Of a stretch of 32,557 nucleotides of DNA, positions 1-8,083 are shown one piece after another. Within the stretch, counting starts at the first letter, position 1. Each line of letters begins with the position of its first letter. The translations under genes and the position numbers were made by a program. Origin of the DNA: a virus; the IMG/VR virus record IMGVR_UViG_3300034272_001996, positions 1 through 32,557 of that record; one strand, 5' to 3'. The notes beneath the pieces were generated by a model, which was not told where the DNA came from, searched no databases, and saw only the letters and a list, made by a program, of their open reading frames with translations.

Positions 1-148
1 AATTAATGAAAGAGTAGATAAATATGATGAATGCGTATTAGTAATTTCTCATAGGAAAGAAAGTATTAAAGAGGCAACAGGTGATGTTATTTTCTTGGAG
101 AAAAAAGATGGGATTACTAAACGAATAAATTATAACCCATTTTTGTAA
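1..148 (+). CDS. 46: gp46-like recombination endonuclease subunit, C-terminal end only
   Basis: The window opens inside an ORF (codons from base 2) whose last 48 residues are visible. They contain LVISHRKE, which looks like the H-loop region of SMC/Rad50-type ABC ATPases, then a strand-rich tail reading VIFLEKKDGIT. That arrangement is what ends T4 gp46 and SbcC/Rad50 proteins. In the family, gp46 pairs with the nuclease gp47 to process double-strand ends for recombination-dependent replication. The catalytic Walker A and coiled-coil parts lie upstream of the window, so the call rests on a short tail. The stop is followed after one base by the next start codon, which suggests one transcript. 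Another ABC ATPase with the same C-terminal layout cannot be excluded. Confidence 0.6.
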   Translation, partial: INERVDKYDECVLVISHRKESIKEATGDVIFLEKKDGITKRINYNPFL

Positions 149-149
149 T

Positions 150-566
150 ATGGCATATAAAGTTTATAGTGATAGATTTATAAGAGCATGGCAAAGCGGT
201 ATTTATAGGCATATAAGAGAAAAAAATAGATTATATTATAATTTAAATGATACGGATTTTGATAGACATTATATAACAGAATTATTTAATAAACAAAATG
301 GGAAATGTTATTGGTTTGGTATAGATCTTATTCCATCTAGAACACCTAGACATCCATATCAACCATCAATTGATAGATTAGATAATGATAAAGGATATTA
401 TAAATCAAATATAGTATTATGTAGTTTAATGGCTAATATGGCTAGAAATACTTTAGTAGAAGATGAATGGAAAGAGCTTATAAAAGATTTTAAACATCAA
501 ATAATTTATAATCATAAATTAACCATCAATAAATTTGATGGTGATCAAATGTTGCTTTTATTATAA
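150..566 (+). CDS. HNH/His-Me-finger-like endonuclease ORF
   Basis: 138 residues. The middle shows a nuclease-like layout: QNGKCYWFGIDL (about residues 49-60), then QPSIDRLDNDKGYYKSNIVL (about 71-90), then a conserved-looking asparagine in MANMARN. 'pSiDRiD..KGY...Ni.l' is a known variant of the HNH region in small phage nucleases, where the usual DHI is DRI/DRL. A paired zinc-binding CxxC is missing; only single cysteines are seen. No Shine-Dalgarno and no own promoter; the start lies one base after the gp46-like stop, so it is probably co-transcribed. It could be a free-standing homing-type nuclease next to a recombination gene, or a domesticated repair nuclease. Fold assignment is moderate; biological role is inference. 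Confidence 0.5.
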   Translation: MAYKVYSDRFIRAWQSGIYRHIREKNRLYYNLNDTDFDRHYITELFNKQNGKCYWFGIDLIPSRTPRHPYQPSIDRLDNDKGYYKSNIVLCSLMANMARNTLVEDEWKELIKDFKHQIIYNHKLTINKFDGDQMLLLL

Positions 567-573
567 AAAACTA

Positions 574-601
574 ATGACTTTTTCTAAGTATTAGATATAT
601 A
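574..601 (+). promoter_or_regulatory. Class I promoter, glycosyltransferase 608
   Basis: ATGACT (574-579), 16 bp, TATATA (596-601), 6 nt to ATG. The weakest match of the class. Confidence 0.45.
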
Positions 602-607
602 ATTTAT

Positions 608-1807
608 ATGTTCAATTCTTTTGTACCACCAAAACCATTTCAAATGGTTAATCCTATAAATGTTGGTAATATTCAACAACAACAACCAGAACAACCAAGT
701 GAAGTCGCATTACCAAGAGTAATTCAATTTGGTGCAGACTTGAGTGGTTGTGGATTATATAGGATGGGTTGGGTAAGTCATTTATTAAATTATCAAGGAA
801 AAATGATGGTAACTGATACTACAGTCATGGTATTAGATCCAAGGTGGTATGTTAATGTTAAAGCAGTTAGATTACAAAGACAAGCAACTTCTGCACAAAA
901 AGAATTCGTTAAATTTTTAAAACAAGTACAACAGGAACATAAATTTAAAATTATTTATGAAGTAGATGATGTTGTCTTTAGAGAAGATATTCCAGATTAT
1001 AATAAATTTAAAACTGCATTTACTTCTGATGAAATTAGAAATAATGTAGTTGATATCATTAATATGTGTGATGAAGTTAGTGTCACATGTAATTTCATGA
1101 GAGAATTATATCAAACTAGAACTGGAAAAAAGGAAATAACAGTTATACCTAATTTCCCTGCAAAATGGTGGATAGGAAATTATTTCAATCCAGATAGAAT
1201 AAATGCATTATATGATAAAAATAAACAAAAACCTCGTTTGCTTTATGCGGGTAGTGGTGCTCACTTTGATGTTGAAAATAGAGTCGGTCAAAAAGATGAT
1301 TTTGAACATGTTGTTAAAGCCATAATTGATAGCAGACATAAGTATCAGTGGGTGTTTATGGGTGCATTCCCACCACCATTAAGACCTTATGTAGAACGAG
1401 GTGAAATAGAATTTCACCCTTGGCAACGTCTATATGATTACCCACAAAAAATTTATGATTTGGGAGTTCAAATGATGGTTGCTCCATTGCAAGACAATTC
1501 ATTTAATCGTTCGAAGAGTGATTTAAAGTACATAGAAGCATGTGCTTATGGATTACCAGTAGCATGTCAAGATATGTGTACATATGAAGATGCTGAAATT
1601 AAATTTAAAACTGGAGAAGAAATGCTCTCCAAAATAGATCATGAATTAAAGAGAGCAGGGCATTATAAAAATAGTTCATATAAGCGTAGGAAAGTTGCGG
1701 AAGATAGATTTTTGGAACATGAAAGAAATTTAAATTGTTATGAAGAATTATTTTTGACTCCTTTTGGTCATCCTTCAAGAACAAATTTAAAGCGTTACAA
1801 TCCTTGA
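608..1807 (+). CDS. Glycosyltransferase (GT-B, group 1-like)
   Basis: 399 residues. After a Pro/Gln-rich N-terminus (about 1-35), the body reads as a two-domain GT-B enzyme: FGADLSGCGLYRMGW early, YEVDDVVF near residue 120, EVSVTCNFMRE then VIPNFP at the domain junction, PRLLYAGSGAHFD starting the second Rossmann domain, and SDLKYIEACAYGLPVACQD near residue 300, the classic E-containing nucleotide-sugar binding stretch. It would transfer a sugar from a nucleotide donor; target (phage DNA, host surface or virion protein) cannot be seen. A class I promoter variant (ATGACT, 16 bp, TATATA) ends 6 nt before the ATG. The stop TGA lies within the -35 of the polymerase promoter. Confidence 0.75.
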   Translation: MFNSFVPPKPFQMVNPINVGNIQQQQPEQPSEVALPRVIQFGADLSGCGLYRMGWVSHLLNYQGKMMVTDTTVMVLDPRWYVNVKAVRLQRQATSAQKEFVKFLKQVQQEHKFKIIYEVDDVVFREDIPDYNKFKTAFTSDEIRNNVVDIINMCDEVSVTCNFMRELYQTRTGKKEITVIPNFPAKWWIGNYFNPDRINALYDKNKQKPRLLYAGSGAHFDVENRVGQKDDFEHVVKAIIDSRHKYQWVFMGAFPPPLRPYVERGEIEFHPWQRLYDYPQKIYDLGVQMMVAPLQDNSFNRSKSDLKYIEACAYGLPVACQDMCTYEDAEIKFKTGEEMLSKIDHELKRAGHYKNSSYKRRKVAEDRFLEHERNLNCYEELFLTPFGHPSRTNLKRYNP

Positions 1808-1832
1808 TAAAGTAAAAATTCTATGTTATCAT
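1804..1832 (+). promoter_or_regulatory. Class I promoter, gp43
   Basis: TTGATA (1804-1809), 17 bp, TATCAT (1827-1832) with TGT before it, 6 nt to ATG. The preceding stop TGA is inside the -35. Confidence 0.7.
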
Positions 1833-1838
1833 TCTGAA

Positions 1839-4400
1839 ATGATAGGTTATAGAAATGCGGTTTATAATTATAAAGAGAAAGCTGTTGAATTATATACTTG
1901 GTCAGAAGATGGGGATAGGATAGTTACAACTATTCCATGTTACCCTTATTTTTATTACGAAGATAATAGTGGAGATGAAGTTAGTATTTTTGATACCAAC
2001 TTAAAAAAGAGAGCATTTAATACAATTTTTGATAAGAATAAATTTATCAAAGAACGTGGGTTAAAGCGATTGTTTGATAATTACAATCCTACCCAACAAA
2101 CACTTATTGATTTATATTGGAATCATAATGATACTGATGACTTTTCTAAATTTCCTTTAAAACTTTTATTAGTAGATATTGAAGCTGTTGGGGAAAATGG
2201 ATTTTCAAGTCCAAGCGATCCAAATGATGAAATCAATGTAATTACTGTATATGATTCATTGAAAAAGAAATTTTTTGTTTGGGGTACAGGTCCATATAAT
2301 CCAAAAGATTTTGATGTAAACTATGTGTATTGTGGATCTGAATATATATTATTGCGTAAATTTGTAGATTATATAGCAAGCGAATATCCAGACATTTTAT
2401 CAGGATGGAATAGTGATAGATATGATATACCATATATAGTCAATAGAATTGAACGTGTTTTAAGTAAAGAGGATGCTGATATGTTATCTCCACATAAAAG
2501 ACGTTACACAAAAATGATTGCTAATAAATTTGGTAGTACCGATATCGTACACCGAATTGATGGTATATCATGTGTAGATTATATGGACATTTATAAGAAG
2601 TTTTGTCCTATTAACAGAGAGTCTTATAAATTGGATTATATCGGACAAGTTGAACTAGATGAGAATAAAGTTGATTATGGTGATCAAAGTTTGTTTGAAT
2701 TAATGAATAATGATTGGGAAACATTTGTAGATTATAATATTCAAGATGTTCGAATGTTAGTAAAACTTGAAGAAAAACTACAATACATACAATTGTTAAG
2801 AATGTTATCCTATACAGGATGTACAACATTTGAATCTGCATTAGGGACTGTTAGTGTGGTAACAGGAGCTGCTGCAATTGAAGCTAGAAAAAAGAACCAA
2901 CGGTTATGCACTTTTGTAGTTGATGAAGAAGGAATTGAAAAATTTCAAGGTGGGTTTGTGGCACAACCTGTTGCTGGGCATCATACATCTATTGTTAGCT
3001 TTGATGCAAATTCATTGTATCCTAATACGATGATTACACTAAATGCTTCACCAGAAACTAAAGTAGGTAAAATTATCCATGCTGATAAAAATAAAATTTC
3101 TATTAGAAATGTTGATGGTATAGTAGTAGATTTTAATTTGATAGAATTTAAAAAATATATTGTCAAAGAAAAGCTTACTTTATCAAAAGCTAAAGTTTTA
3201 TTTTCGCAAAAAAAGCGAGGGATTTTAGCTGATTTGGTTGATCAATTTTATAAAAAGCGTGTTAAAACTCGTTCAGAAATAAGGATAATTAAATTGGGTT
3301 TAGATAATTTAATTGGAGAGGATAAAGAAAAAGCTAAAATAAAAATTGAACAATTAGATACTAAACAGCAATCTATTAAAATTTTTATTAATAGTGTATA
3401 TGGTGCATGTGGTAATGAATATTGTCCTATTGCAGATAGAGATATTGCTGAATCAATTACATTGACAGGACAAGCAGTTATTAAGGAATCTAGAGAAATA
3501 TTTAAACAATTTGTTAAACAAGAAACTGGAAATACAGATGTTAAATTTTTGGAAAAGGGATTAATTGCTGGTGATACTGATAGTATGTATGTATCAATTG
3601 ATCAATTAGTAAAAAGGTTTTCGGATGGGGAAAAAATAACTAAAGAGTCTTATGATATAACTAATAAGCTACAGAATTATTTAAATAATCAAATAAAAGT
3701 ATGGGCAGAAAAAAATTTAAATACATTAGATTGTAGATTTGAATTTAAACGAGAATATATGTGTGATGCTGGTATTTTTCTGGAAAAGAAAAGATACGTA
3801 TTGCATTATTTAGATAAAGAAAATAAACCAGAAACGGGTTGGAAATATACAGGTATTGAAGTTGTAAGTACTACAATGCCAAAGTCAATCAAACCATATG
3901 TTAAGAAAATAATCCAAAATGTAGTACTAACAAAATCCGAACAACTAACAGATAAAATTTTTAAAGAGGCTTATGATATTTTTTTGAAGATGGAAGTAAA
4001 TGAAATATCTATTGTAAAAGGAATTAAAAATTTAGAAAAGTATGAATCTTTATGTAAAGGATATCATACTTCAAAGGGTATGCCATGTCATGTAAAAGCT
4101 GCATATTTTTATAATTTATTACTAGATGAATTGGGTTTAGATAAAAAATACGAAAAAATTACTAGTGGTGATAAACTGAAATATTTTTATTTGGAACAAC
4201 CTAATATGTATAATGTAGATGCTATAGGATATAAAACAAGATACCCAGAAGAATTTAAAGAATTTTTTAAACCAGATATGTATTTGATGTTTGAGAAGGA
4301 TATGTATAAATGCGTTGAACGATTTTATAAAGTTATGAATTGGACTCCAAGAAAACCTAATGAACAAATGATGTGTACATTAGATGAACTTTTCTCTTGA
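1839..4400 (+). CDS. 43: Family B DNA polymerase with 3'-5' exonuclease (gp43-like)
   Basis: 853 residues, close to T4 gp43 (898). Exonuclease motifs are intact: LLLVDIEAVG (D113/E115), GWNSDRYDIPY (Exo II) and VDYNIQDVRM (Exo III). Polymerase motifs are also intact: SFDANSLYPN with D389 (motif A), KIFINSVYGACGN from K514 (motif B), and GDTDSMYV with D579/D581 (motif C); EKKRYVLHY is the KxRY-type motif. It is the replicative polymerase acting with the gp45 clamp. The ATG at 1839 is chosen because the class I -10 hexamer TATCAT ends exactly 6 nt upstream and the nearer upstream ATG runs into a stop. No Shine-Dalgarno. No inteins or frame breaks were seen. Confidence 0.97.
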   Translation: MIGYRNAVYNYKEKAVELYTWSEDGDRIVTTIPCYPYFYYEDNSGDEVSIFDTNLKKRAFNTIFDKNKFIKERGLKRLFDNYNPTQQTLIDLYWNHNDTDDFSKFPLKLLLVDIEAVGENGFSSPSDPNDEINVITVYDSLKKKFFVWGTGPYNPKDFDVNYVYCGSEYILLRKFVDYIASEYPDILSGWNSDRYDIPYIVNRIERVLSKEDADMLSPHKRRYTKMIANKFGSTDIVHRIDGISCVDYMDIYKKFCPINRESYKLDYIGQVELDENKVDYGDQSLFELMNNDWETFVDYNIQDVRMLVKLEEKLQYIQLLRMLSYTGCTTFESALGTVSVVTGAAAIEARKKNQRLCTFVVDEEGIEKFQGGFVAQPVAGHHTSIVSFDANSLYPNTMITLNASPETKVGKIIHADKNKISIRNVDGIVVDFNLIEFKKYIVKEKLTLSKAKVLFSQKKRGILADLVDQFYKKRVKTRSEIRIIKLGLDNLIGEDKEKAKIKIEQLDTKQQSIKIFINSVYGACGNEYCPIADRDIAESITLTGQAVIKESREIFKQFVKQETGNTDVKFLEKGLIAGDTDSMYVSIDQLVKRFSDGEKITKESYDITNKLQNYLNNQIKVWAEKNLNTLDCRFEFKREYMCDAGIFLEKKRYVLHYLDKENKPETGWKYTGIEVVSTTMPKSIKPYVKKIIQNVVLTKSEQLTDKIFKEAYDIFLKMEVNEISIVKGIKNLEKYESLCKGYHTSKGMPCHVKAAYFYNLLLDELGLDKKYEKITSGDKLKYFYLEQPNMYNVDAIGYKTRYPEEFKEFFKPDMYLMFEKDMYKCVERFYKVMNWTPRKPNEQMMCTLDELFS

Positions 4401-4424
4401 TTATTTGAAATATAATGATAAAAT
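4397..4424 (+). promoter_or_regulatory. Class I promoter, gene 4436
   Basis: TTGATT (4397-4402), 16 bp, extended TGATAAAAT with hexamer 4419-4424; 11 nt to ATG. The polymerase stop TGA is inside the -35. Confidence 0.75.
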
Positions 4425-4435
4425 AATAACGAAAT

Positions 4436-4783
4436 ATGAAACTAGTTACATTTATTGATTCAATCGGTAGAACTATTCTCGGTGTTAATGATCAGATTAC
4501 GGATACGACCTTAAAGGTAAAGAATCCTGCCATGATTAATGTTGCACAAGCCCAGAATGGTCAATTACAAGTGCAATTAATTCCTCTATTCTTTTCTGAG
4601 TTTATCGCAGATGCTAAGAGGAGTGAAGGTAGTGTTTGGTCATTTAATTTGAGCCAGATTACTATTGCTGATGTAGAAGTTGATGCTCGACTTACTGAGC
4701 AATATATTAGGATTTCTACTCCACAATTGGCATCTCAATCTCCAGTAGCAGATGAACCAGTAATTAAGTTGTTTGACGAATAA
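4436..4783 (+). CDS. Small conserved-looking phage protein, unknown function
   Basis: 115 residues, beta-rich, starting MKLVTFIDSIGRTILG and ending in an acidic tail. I do not recognise a named family; the short beta-strand pattern (IGRTILG, LQVQLIPLFF, SVWSFNLSQI) would fit a small barrel, but that is a guess. It sits alone between the polymerase and uvsX, with its own class I promoter and a strong terminator directly after it, so it is a single-gene unit. Codon use is less AT-biased than that of neighbours (for example AAG and GAG are frequent), as in gp32, suggesting high expression. The -10 box is 11 nt from the ATG rather than 6, one of two exceptions in its promoter class. Confidence 0.75.
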   Translation: MKLVTFIDSIGRTILGVNDQITDTTLKVKNPAMINVAQAQNGQLQVQLIPLFFSEFIADAKRSEGSVWSFNLSQITIADVEVDARLTEQYIRISTPQLASQSPVADEPVIKLFDE

Positions 4784-4806
4784 AAATTATTTAAAAAGTA
4801 TTCGAT

Positions 4807-4838
4807 AAAAACCTCTGAAAGAAATTTCAGAGGTTTTT
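4807..4838 (+). terminator. Intrinsic terminator after the 4436-4783 gene
   Basis: A perfect 14-bp stem (arms 4807-4820 and 4825-4838, core CCTCTGAAA/TTTCAGAGG) closes a GAAA tetraloop and runs into a T tract. It isolates the small gene from uvsX, whose promoter begins 2 bases later at 4841. Confidence 0.93.
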
Positions 4839-4840
4839 TA

Positions 4841-4868
4841 TTGCTTTGTATAGATTTTATGATACCAT
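4841..4868 (+). promoter_or_regulatory. Class I promoter, uvsX
   Basis: TTGCTT (4841-4846), 16 bp, TGA then TACCAT (4863-4868), 6 nt to ATG; directly after a terminator. Confidence 0.75.
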
Positions 4869-4874
4869 ATAATC

Positions 4875-5981
4875 ATGGATAAAGAAATTTTAAAAGCAAT
4901 GGAAGTTTTGGAAGAAGGTAATCCTTTTGTATCTTTTCTTAAGGATTCTACATTGTCTAGAGTAGATAAGTGGATTAGTACGGGAAGCTATGTATTAGAT
5001 GCAATTATTAGTGGTAAAATTCGTGGAGGTGGAATTCCTAATGGAAGATTGACGATGTTTTACGGTGAAAGTATGACTTTTAAATCTTCTATTATCCAAA
5101 AGATTTTGGCTAATGCTCAAAAAGAAGGGCTAACAGCAGTTATTTTTGATTCTGAAAACGCTATTGATCCAGAAGGTGCAGAACGATTGGGTTTGGATAC
5201 TTCTAAAATAAAATACGTTCCAATTTTTAATGTGGAACAATGTCGTAATAGTGTATTTAAATTTTTAAATGTTGTCAAAGAAAAGGGATTGGAAGGTAAA
5301 TTCATTATTGCTATTGATTCTTTGGGTAATTTAGAAAGTGCAATCGAAACGTCAAGAATGGAAAAGGATTCGGTATCTGTAGACATGGGTACTAGGGCTA
5401 GAGCAATTAAATCTTTATTGCGTACATGTACTCAATTGTCAGCAATTACAAAAACCCCAATTATTATCACTAATCATCTATATGATAATCCCGGTGATTT
5501 ACATCCCACTTTGGTTAAGAATATGCCCGGTGGAAAGGCTTGCGTATATCTACCATCAGTATCAGTTCAATTTACAAGAAAACCTGTAAAAGAAGATGCG
5601 ATAAAATCAGAAACATCAGGTGTAGCAGTAGGGCAAAGAAACTATGTAGGTATTATTGTAAGAGCATTGACTGCTAAAAATAGGTTTATTAAACAGTACT
5701 TGGAAAGTGAACTATATATTTCGTTTTCTACTGGAGCGGATAAGTATCATGGATTATTGGATTTAGCAGTAGGACTTAATGTGATTCAGCAATCAGGTGC
5801 TACATACTCTTTTAATGGTGAAAAACTTGGATACGCAAAGTCTTTTATTAGTAATTCTGATTTTTGGGAAAAAACTATTATTCCATTAATTGATGAAAAA
5901 ATTAAAATTGAATGGAGTCTTTCAGGAAAGCAAATTAAAGAATTAAATCAAATGGAAGCGGAAGTAGATAATGAAGAATAA
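4875..5981 (+). CDS. uvsX: UvsX RecA-like recombinase
   Basis: 368 residues (T4 UvsX about 390). The P-loop reads GESMTFKSS (about 64-72), a phage-type Walker A with TFKS instead of the bacterial GKT, and Walker B reads FIIAIDSLGNLES (about 143-155); the DSLGNL stretch is characteristic of UvsX. NHLYDNPG and NMPGGKACVYLPSVSVQF follow as the DNA-binding loop and polymerisation region. It should form filaments on single-stranded DNA and drive strand invasion, in concert with gp32 and gp46/47. Class I promoter TTGCTT-16-TACCAT ends exactly 6 nt before the ATG; no Shine-Dalgarno. The last 11 bases overlap the next start, suggesting coupling. Confidence 0.96.
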   Translation: MDKEILKAMEVLEEGNPFVSFLKDSTLSRVDKWISTGSYVLDAIISGKIRGGGIPNGRLTMFYGESMTFKSSIIQKILANAQKEGLTAVIFDSENAIDPEGAERLGLDTSKIKYVPIFNVEQCRNSVFKFLNVVKEKGLEGKFIIAIDSLGNLESAIETSRMEKDSVSVDMGTRARAIKSLLRTCTQLSAITKTPIIITNHLYDNPGDLHPTLVKNMPGGKACVYLPSVSVQFTRKPVKEDAIKSETSGVAVGQRNYVGIIVRALTAKNRFIKQYLESELYISFSTGADKYHGLLDLAVGLNVIQQSGATYSFNGEKLGYAKSFISNSDFWEKTIIPLIDEKIKIEWSLSGKQIKELNQMEAEVDNEE

Positions 5982-6210
5982 ATTTATGAATACAATAGAT
6001 AGTATAACAAACCTATTATTTACTGAGTTTTCTAAACTTGGTAAGCCAGTAGTAGTAACTGTAGATAATAATGTTCTATTAATTAAAGTTAATAATGCAG
6101 ATACTAGAATTTTAAATTGGGAAAGTATGTCTCCTAATTCTATCTTAGAAACTGCTAAGAGTTTAATTTTAAAAGAAAATTATAAAGGGAATGTTCTTTT
6201 GCATGGTTAA
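5971..6210 (+). CDS. Small ORF coupled to uvsX, unknown function
   Basis: 79 residues, no recognised domain; alternating hydrophobic stretches (PVVVTVDNNVLLIKV) suggest a small alpha/beta protein. Its ATG overlaps the uvsX 3' end by 11 nt, a layout typical of translational coupling; a second in-frame ATG at 5986 just after the uvsX stop is an alternative start. It is convergent with the following leftward gene, with only three bases between them. Function is not inferable beyond sharing the uvsX transcript. Confidence 0.65.
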   Translation: MKNKFMNTIDSITNLLFTEFSKLGKPVVVTVDNNVLLIKVNNADTRILNWESMSPNSILETAKSLILKENYKGNVLLHG

Positions 6211-6213
6211 AAA

Positions 6214-6951
6214 TTAATAACCATATCTTTCTTCTATTCTAAACTTATGTTGTTTAGATTTAAAATAATTTTCTTGTAATAGTTTATTAACTGCTTTAGG
6301 AGAAAGTTTAACACTTTCTTTCTTGATAATTTGGTTCATTTTTGGCTCGTCTTGAGGTCTTTGTTCCTTGTTACAAGCACATGAACTTTTCTTTTTCTTT
6401 TCTTCTGCATCTTCAGAAGGTAAAGATATTTCAAAATCCATTTCTCCAGAAGGAGAAATGTCTGAAGTATTAGAACCTACAGAAGCTAATTCTGATTCTG
6501 TGTCATCTGATGATTCTAATTCATTAGATGAATAATCATCATATGATGAATCATTACTAGGAGTTTCAAAATCTTCAATATCTTCCAATGATTCTGGAGA
6601 ATCTGAATCAATTTCCGATTGATTTAAAGAAGATTGTGATGAAGAATTTGGTGTTTCTTGTCTAGATGATGCGATAGAATCTTTCAATTTAGGACTAAAT
6701 TTATTACTAGTAACTTCTGGATTACTAGCAATCCTAATGATATCTTCATCTGTTATATCATTAATATCTACATCATTTCCTTTTTCTTTTCGTAAAAAAT
6801 CTGCAATTTTTCCAACAGTATAAGTTGGTGAATTGCCTAAAGATGTTCTTTGGAATAGATTAGTAATTCTTTGTTTTAGGTCATCAGAATGTAATCTTCC
6901 TTCATTTATAATAGATCTATTAGCCCAACCGGGACGATTTAATATACTCAT
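6214..6951 (-). CDS. Acidic Ser/Glu-rich late protein, possibly virion or prohead component
   Basis: 245 residues from the chosen start. The N-terminal 100 residues look folded (LNRPGWANRSIINEGRL, then a helical DDLKQRITNLF). About residues 100-190 are low-complexity Ser/Asp/Glu, then EEKKKKSSCACN, and a basic C-terminus. A late box (AATAAATA on this strand) ends 6 nt before the ATG at 6951 but directly abuts the upstream ATG at 6957, so 6951 is preferred. Late control and the acidic linker would suit a head-core or structural protein, but this is inference. Its promoter overlaps the -35 of the divergent gene at 6998. Confidence 0.65.
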   Translation of the reverse strand: MSILNRPGWANRSIINEGRLHSDDLKQRITNLFQRTSLGNSPTYTVGKIADFLRKEKGNDVDINDITDEDIIRIASNPEVTSNKFSPKLKDSIASSRQETPNSSSQSSLNQSEIDSDSPESLEDIEDFETPSNDSSYDDYSSNELESSDDTESELASVGSNTSDISPSGEMDFEISLPSEDAEEKKKKSSCACNKEQRPQDEPKMNQIIKKESVKLSPKAVNKLLQENYFKSKQHKFRIEERYGY

Positions 6952-6957
6952 ATTCAT

Positions 6958-6965
6958 TATTTATT
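6958..6965 (-). promoter_or_regulatory. Late promoter box, gene 6951
   Basis: AATAAATA on this strand, 6 nt to ATG 6951. Confidence 0.6.
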
Positions 6966-6991
6966 GATTTTTATTCAATTTATGATAAAAT
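6964..6991 (+). promoter_or_regulatory. Class I promoter, glycosyltransferase 6998
   Basis: TTGATT (6964-6969), 16 bp, TGA then TAAAAT (6986-6991), 6 nt to ATG. The -35 overlaps the late box of the leftward gene. Confidence 0.8.
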
Positions 6992-6997
6992 TATTTT

Positions 6998-7687
6998 ATG
7001 TCACATAAAGTAGCAATTGTCTCTTGTACGAGAAAACTAAAAGAAGAAGCAAATAAATTACCAATTTATAGATCATATAAAGATGGATTAGAATTACATA
7101 ATTGTATATTAGATATTACTTGGGAAAATTTAGATGGTATGCCCACTGTTTATAACAGAAAAATACAGGAATATAAGAATACTGATGTAGAATTTTTGGT
7201 ATGTGTACATGATGATGTATATATTGATGACCTTAAATTATATGAAAAACTTAAAATGGCTAATACTAAATTAGGTTATAATATAATTGGATTAGCTGGA
7301 GGTCTTAATCCAAGATTAACAAATCCAGCTTTATGGCACATCATGACTGATAAACTACAACAACGAGGTGAAGTAGCACATCCTGCTGGTGATAATAATC
7401 AAACTATGACAACCGCTTTTGGACCTACACCTAGTAGAGTAGCTATAATTGATGGGTTATTTATGGCAATTCATCTTCCTTCTGTTACTAAAACAGATTG
7501 GAAATTTAATGAAAATTATATGTTTCATCATTATGATATTTCTAGTTGTATTGATGCTAATAGAAAAAATTTAAGAATTGGCGTATATCCTATACATGTT
7601 ATACATAGTTCTCCCGGTTTATTATCATTACATGATAAAATGTGGTCTGATAGTAATGAAAAGTTTTTAAAAGAATATCATCAATAG
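6998..7687 (+). CDS. GT-A-like glycosyltransferase (family 2-type)
   Basis: 229 residues. The N-terminus VAIVSCTRK starts a Rossmann-like strand; FLVCVHDDVYIDD (about residues 66-78) is a DxD-type metal/nucleotide-sugar site; GLAGG, PALWH and an acidic/histidine stretch MFHHYDIS follow, all at spacing normal for small phage GT-A enzymes. It would transfer a sugar from a nucleotide donor; the acceptor is unknown. It is the second glycosyltransferase here, of a different fold from the one at 608. A class I promoter with the best consensus (TTGATT-16-TAAAAT) ends 6 nt before the ATG. Both glycosyltransferases share the promoter class of replication genes, which hints at DNA or host-surface modification during infection rather than virion decoration. 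Confidence 0.7.
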   Translation: MSHKVAIVSCTRKLKEEANKLPIYRSYKDGLELHNCILDITWENLDGMPTVYNRKIQEYKNTDVEFLVCVHDDVYIDDLKLYEKLKMANTKLGYNIIGLAGGLNPRLTNPALWHIMTDKLQQRGEVAHPAGDNNQTMTTAFGPTPSRVAIIDGLFMAIHLPSVTKTDWKFNENYMFHHYDISSCIDANRKNLRIGVYPIHVIHSSPGLLSLHDKMWSDSNEKFLKEYHQ

Positions 7688-7704
7688 CTTTTTAGAAAAT
7701 CATG

Positions 7705-7712
7705 TATAAATT
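7705..7712 (+). promoter_or_regulatory. Late promoter box, gene 7718
   Basis: TATAAATT, 5 nt to ATG. Confidence 0.65.
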
Positions 7713-7717
7713 TATAT

Positions 7718-8083
7718 ATGATGGAATTGTATTTGAATAAAGATGAAAACGATCATAACTTTTTATGTTTTTGTAGTTTGATGTGTATTATAAATGGCAA
7801 AAAATTAAATTTGCCAAATATTTTTTTGTTAGTTTTAAAAAATGATAATTATAAAGCTTTATTAAAATACTTACTTACAATAGATAATGACTATGATCTT
7901 TTTAAATTTTTTATAGATTTTGATTCTTCTATATCTAAAAGTAAATACATTTCTAAATATCTAAATTCAACACAAGGTTCTAAAATTAAAAAAAATGTTT
8001 ACGGATTTACAAAAGAAAATTTACAACGTGTTTCTAAAAGAATCAAGAAGCGCAAAGGGGTTGCCGTATCGAAAAAGAGTTGA
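7718..8083 (+). CDS. Small ORF upstream of gp32, unknown; partly overlaps next ORF
   Basis: 121 residues, Phe/Leu/Lys rich, ending in a very basic stretch (SKRIKKRKGVAVSKKS). No family recognised. In T4 the genes in front of 32 are 33 (late transcription co-activator) and 59 (helicase loader); position suggests one of these roles but the sequence does not show it. A late box TATAAATT ends exactly 5 nt before the ATG, unlike gp32 which has a class I promoter. The last 89 nt overlap the next ORF in the +1 frame, starting at an A8 run (7988-7995). Confidence 0.55.
   Translation: MMELYLNKDENDHNFLCFCSLMCIINGKKLNLPNIFLLVLKNDNYKALLKYLLTIDNDYDLFKFFIDFDSSISKSKYISKYLNSTQGSKIKKNVYGFTKENLQRVSKRIKKRKGVAVSKKS

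Noticed and set aside
2242-4367. Antisense ORFs inside the polymerase gene
   Set aside because: Shadow frames of a well-supported gene with low-complexity composition and no start signals.
6203-6224. Inverted repeat ATGGTTA...TAACCAT between convergent genes as terminator
   Set aside because: Seven A/T-rich pairs with no T tract; too weak to call.
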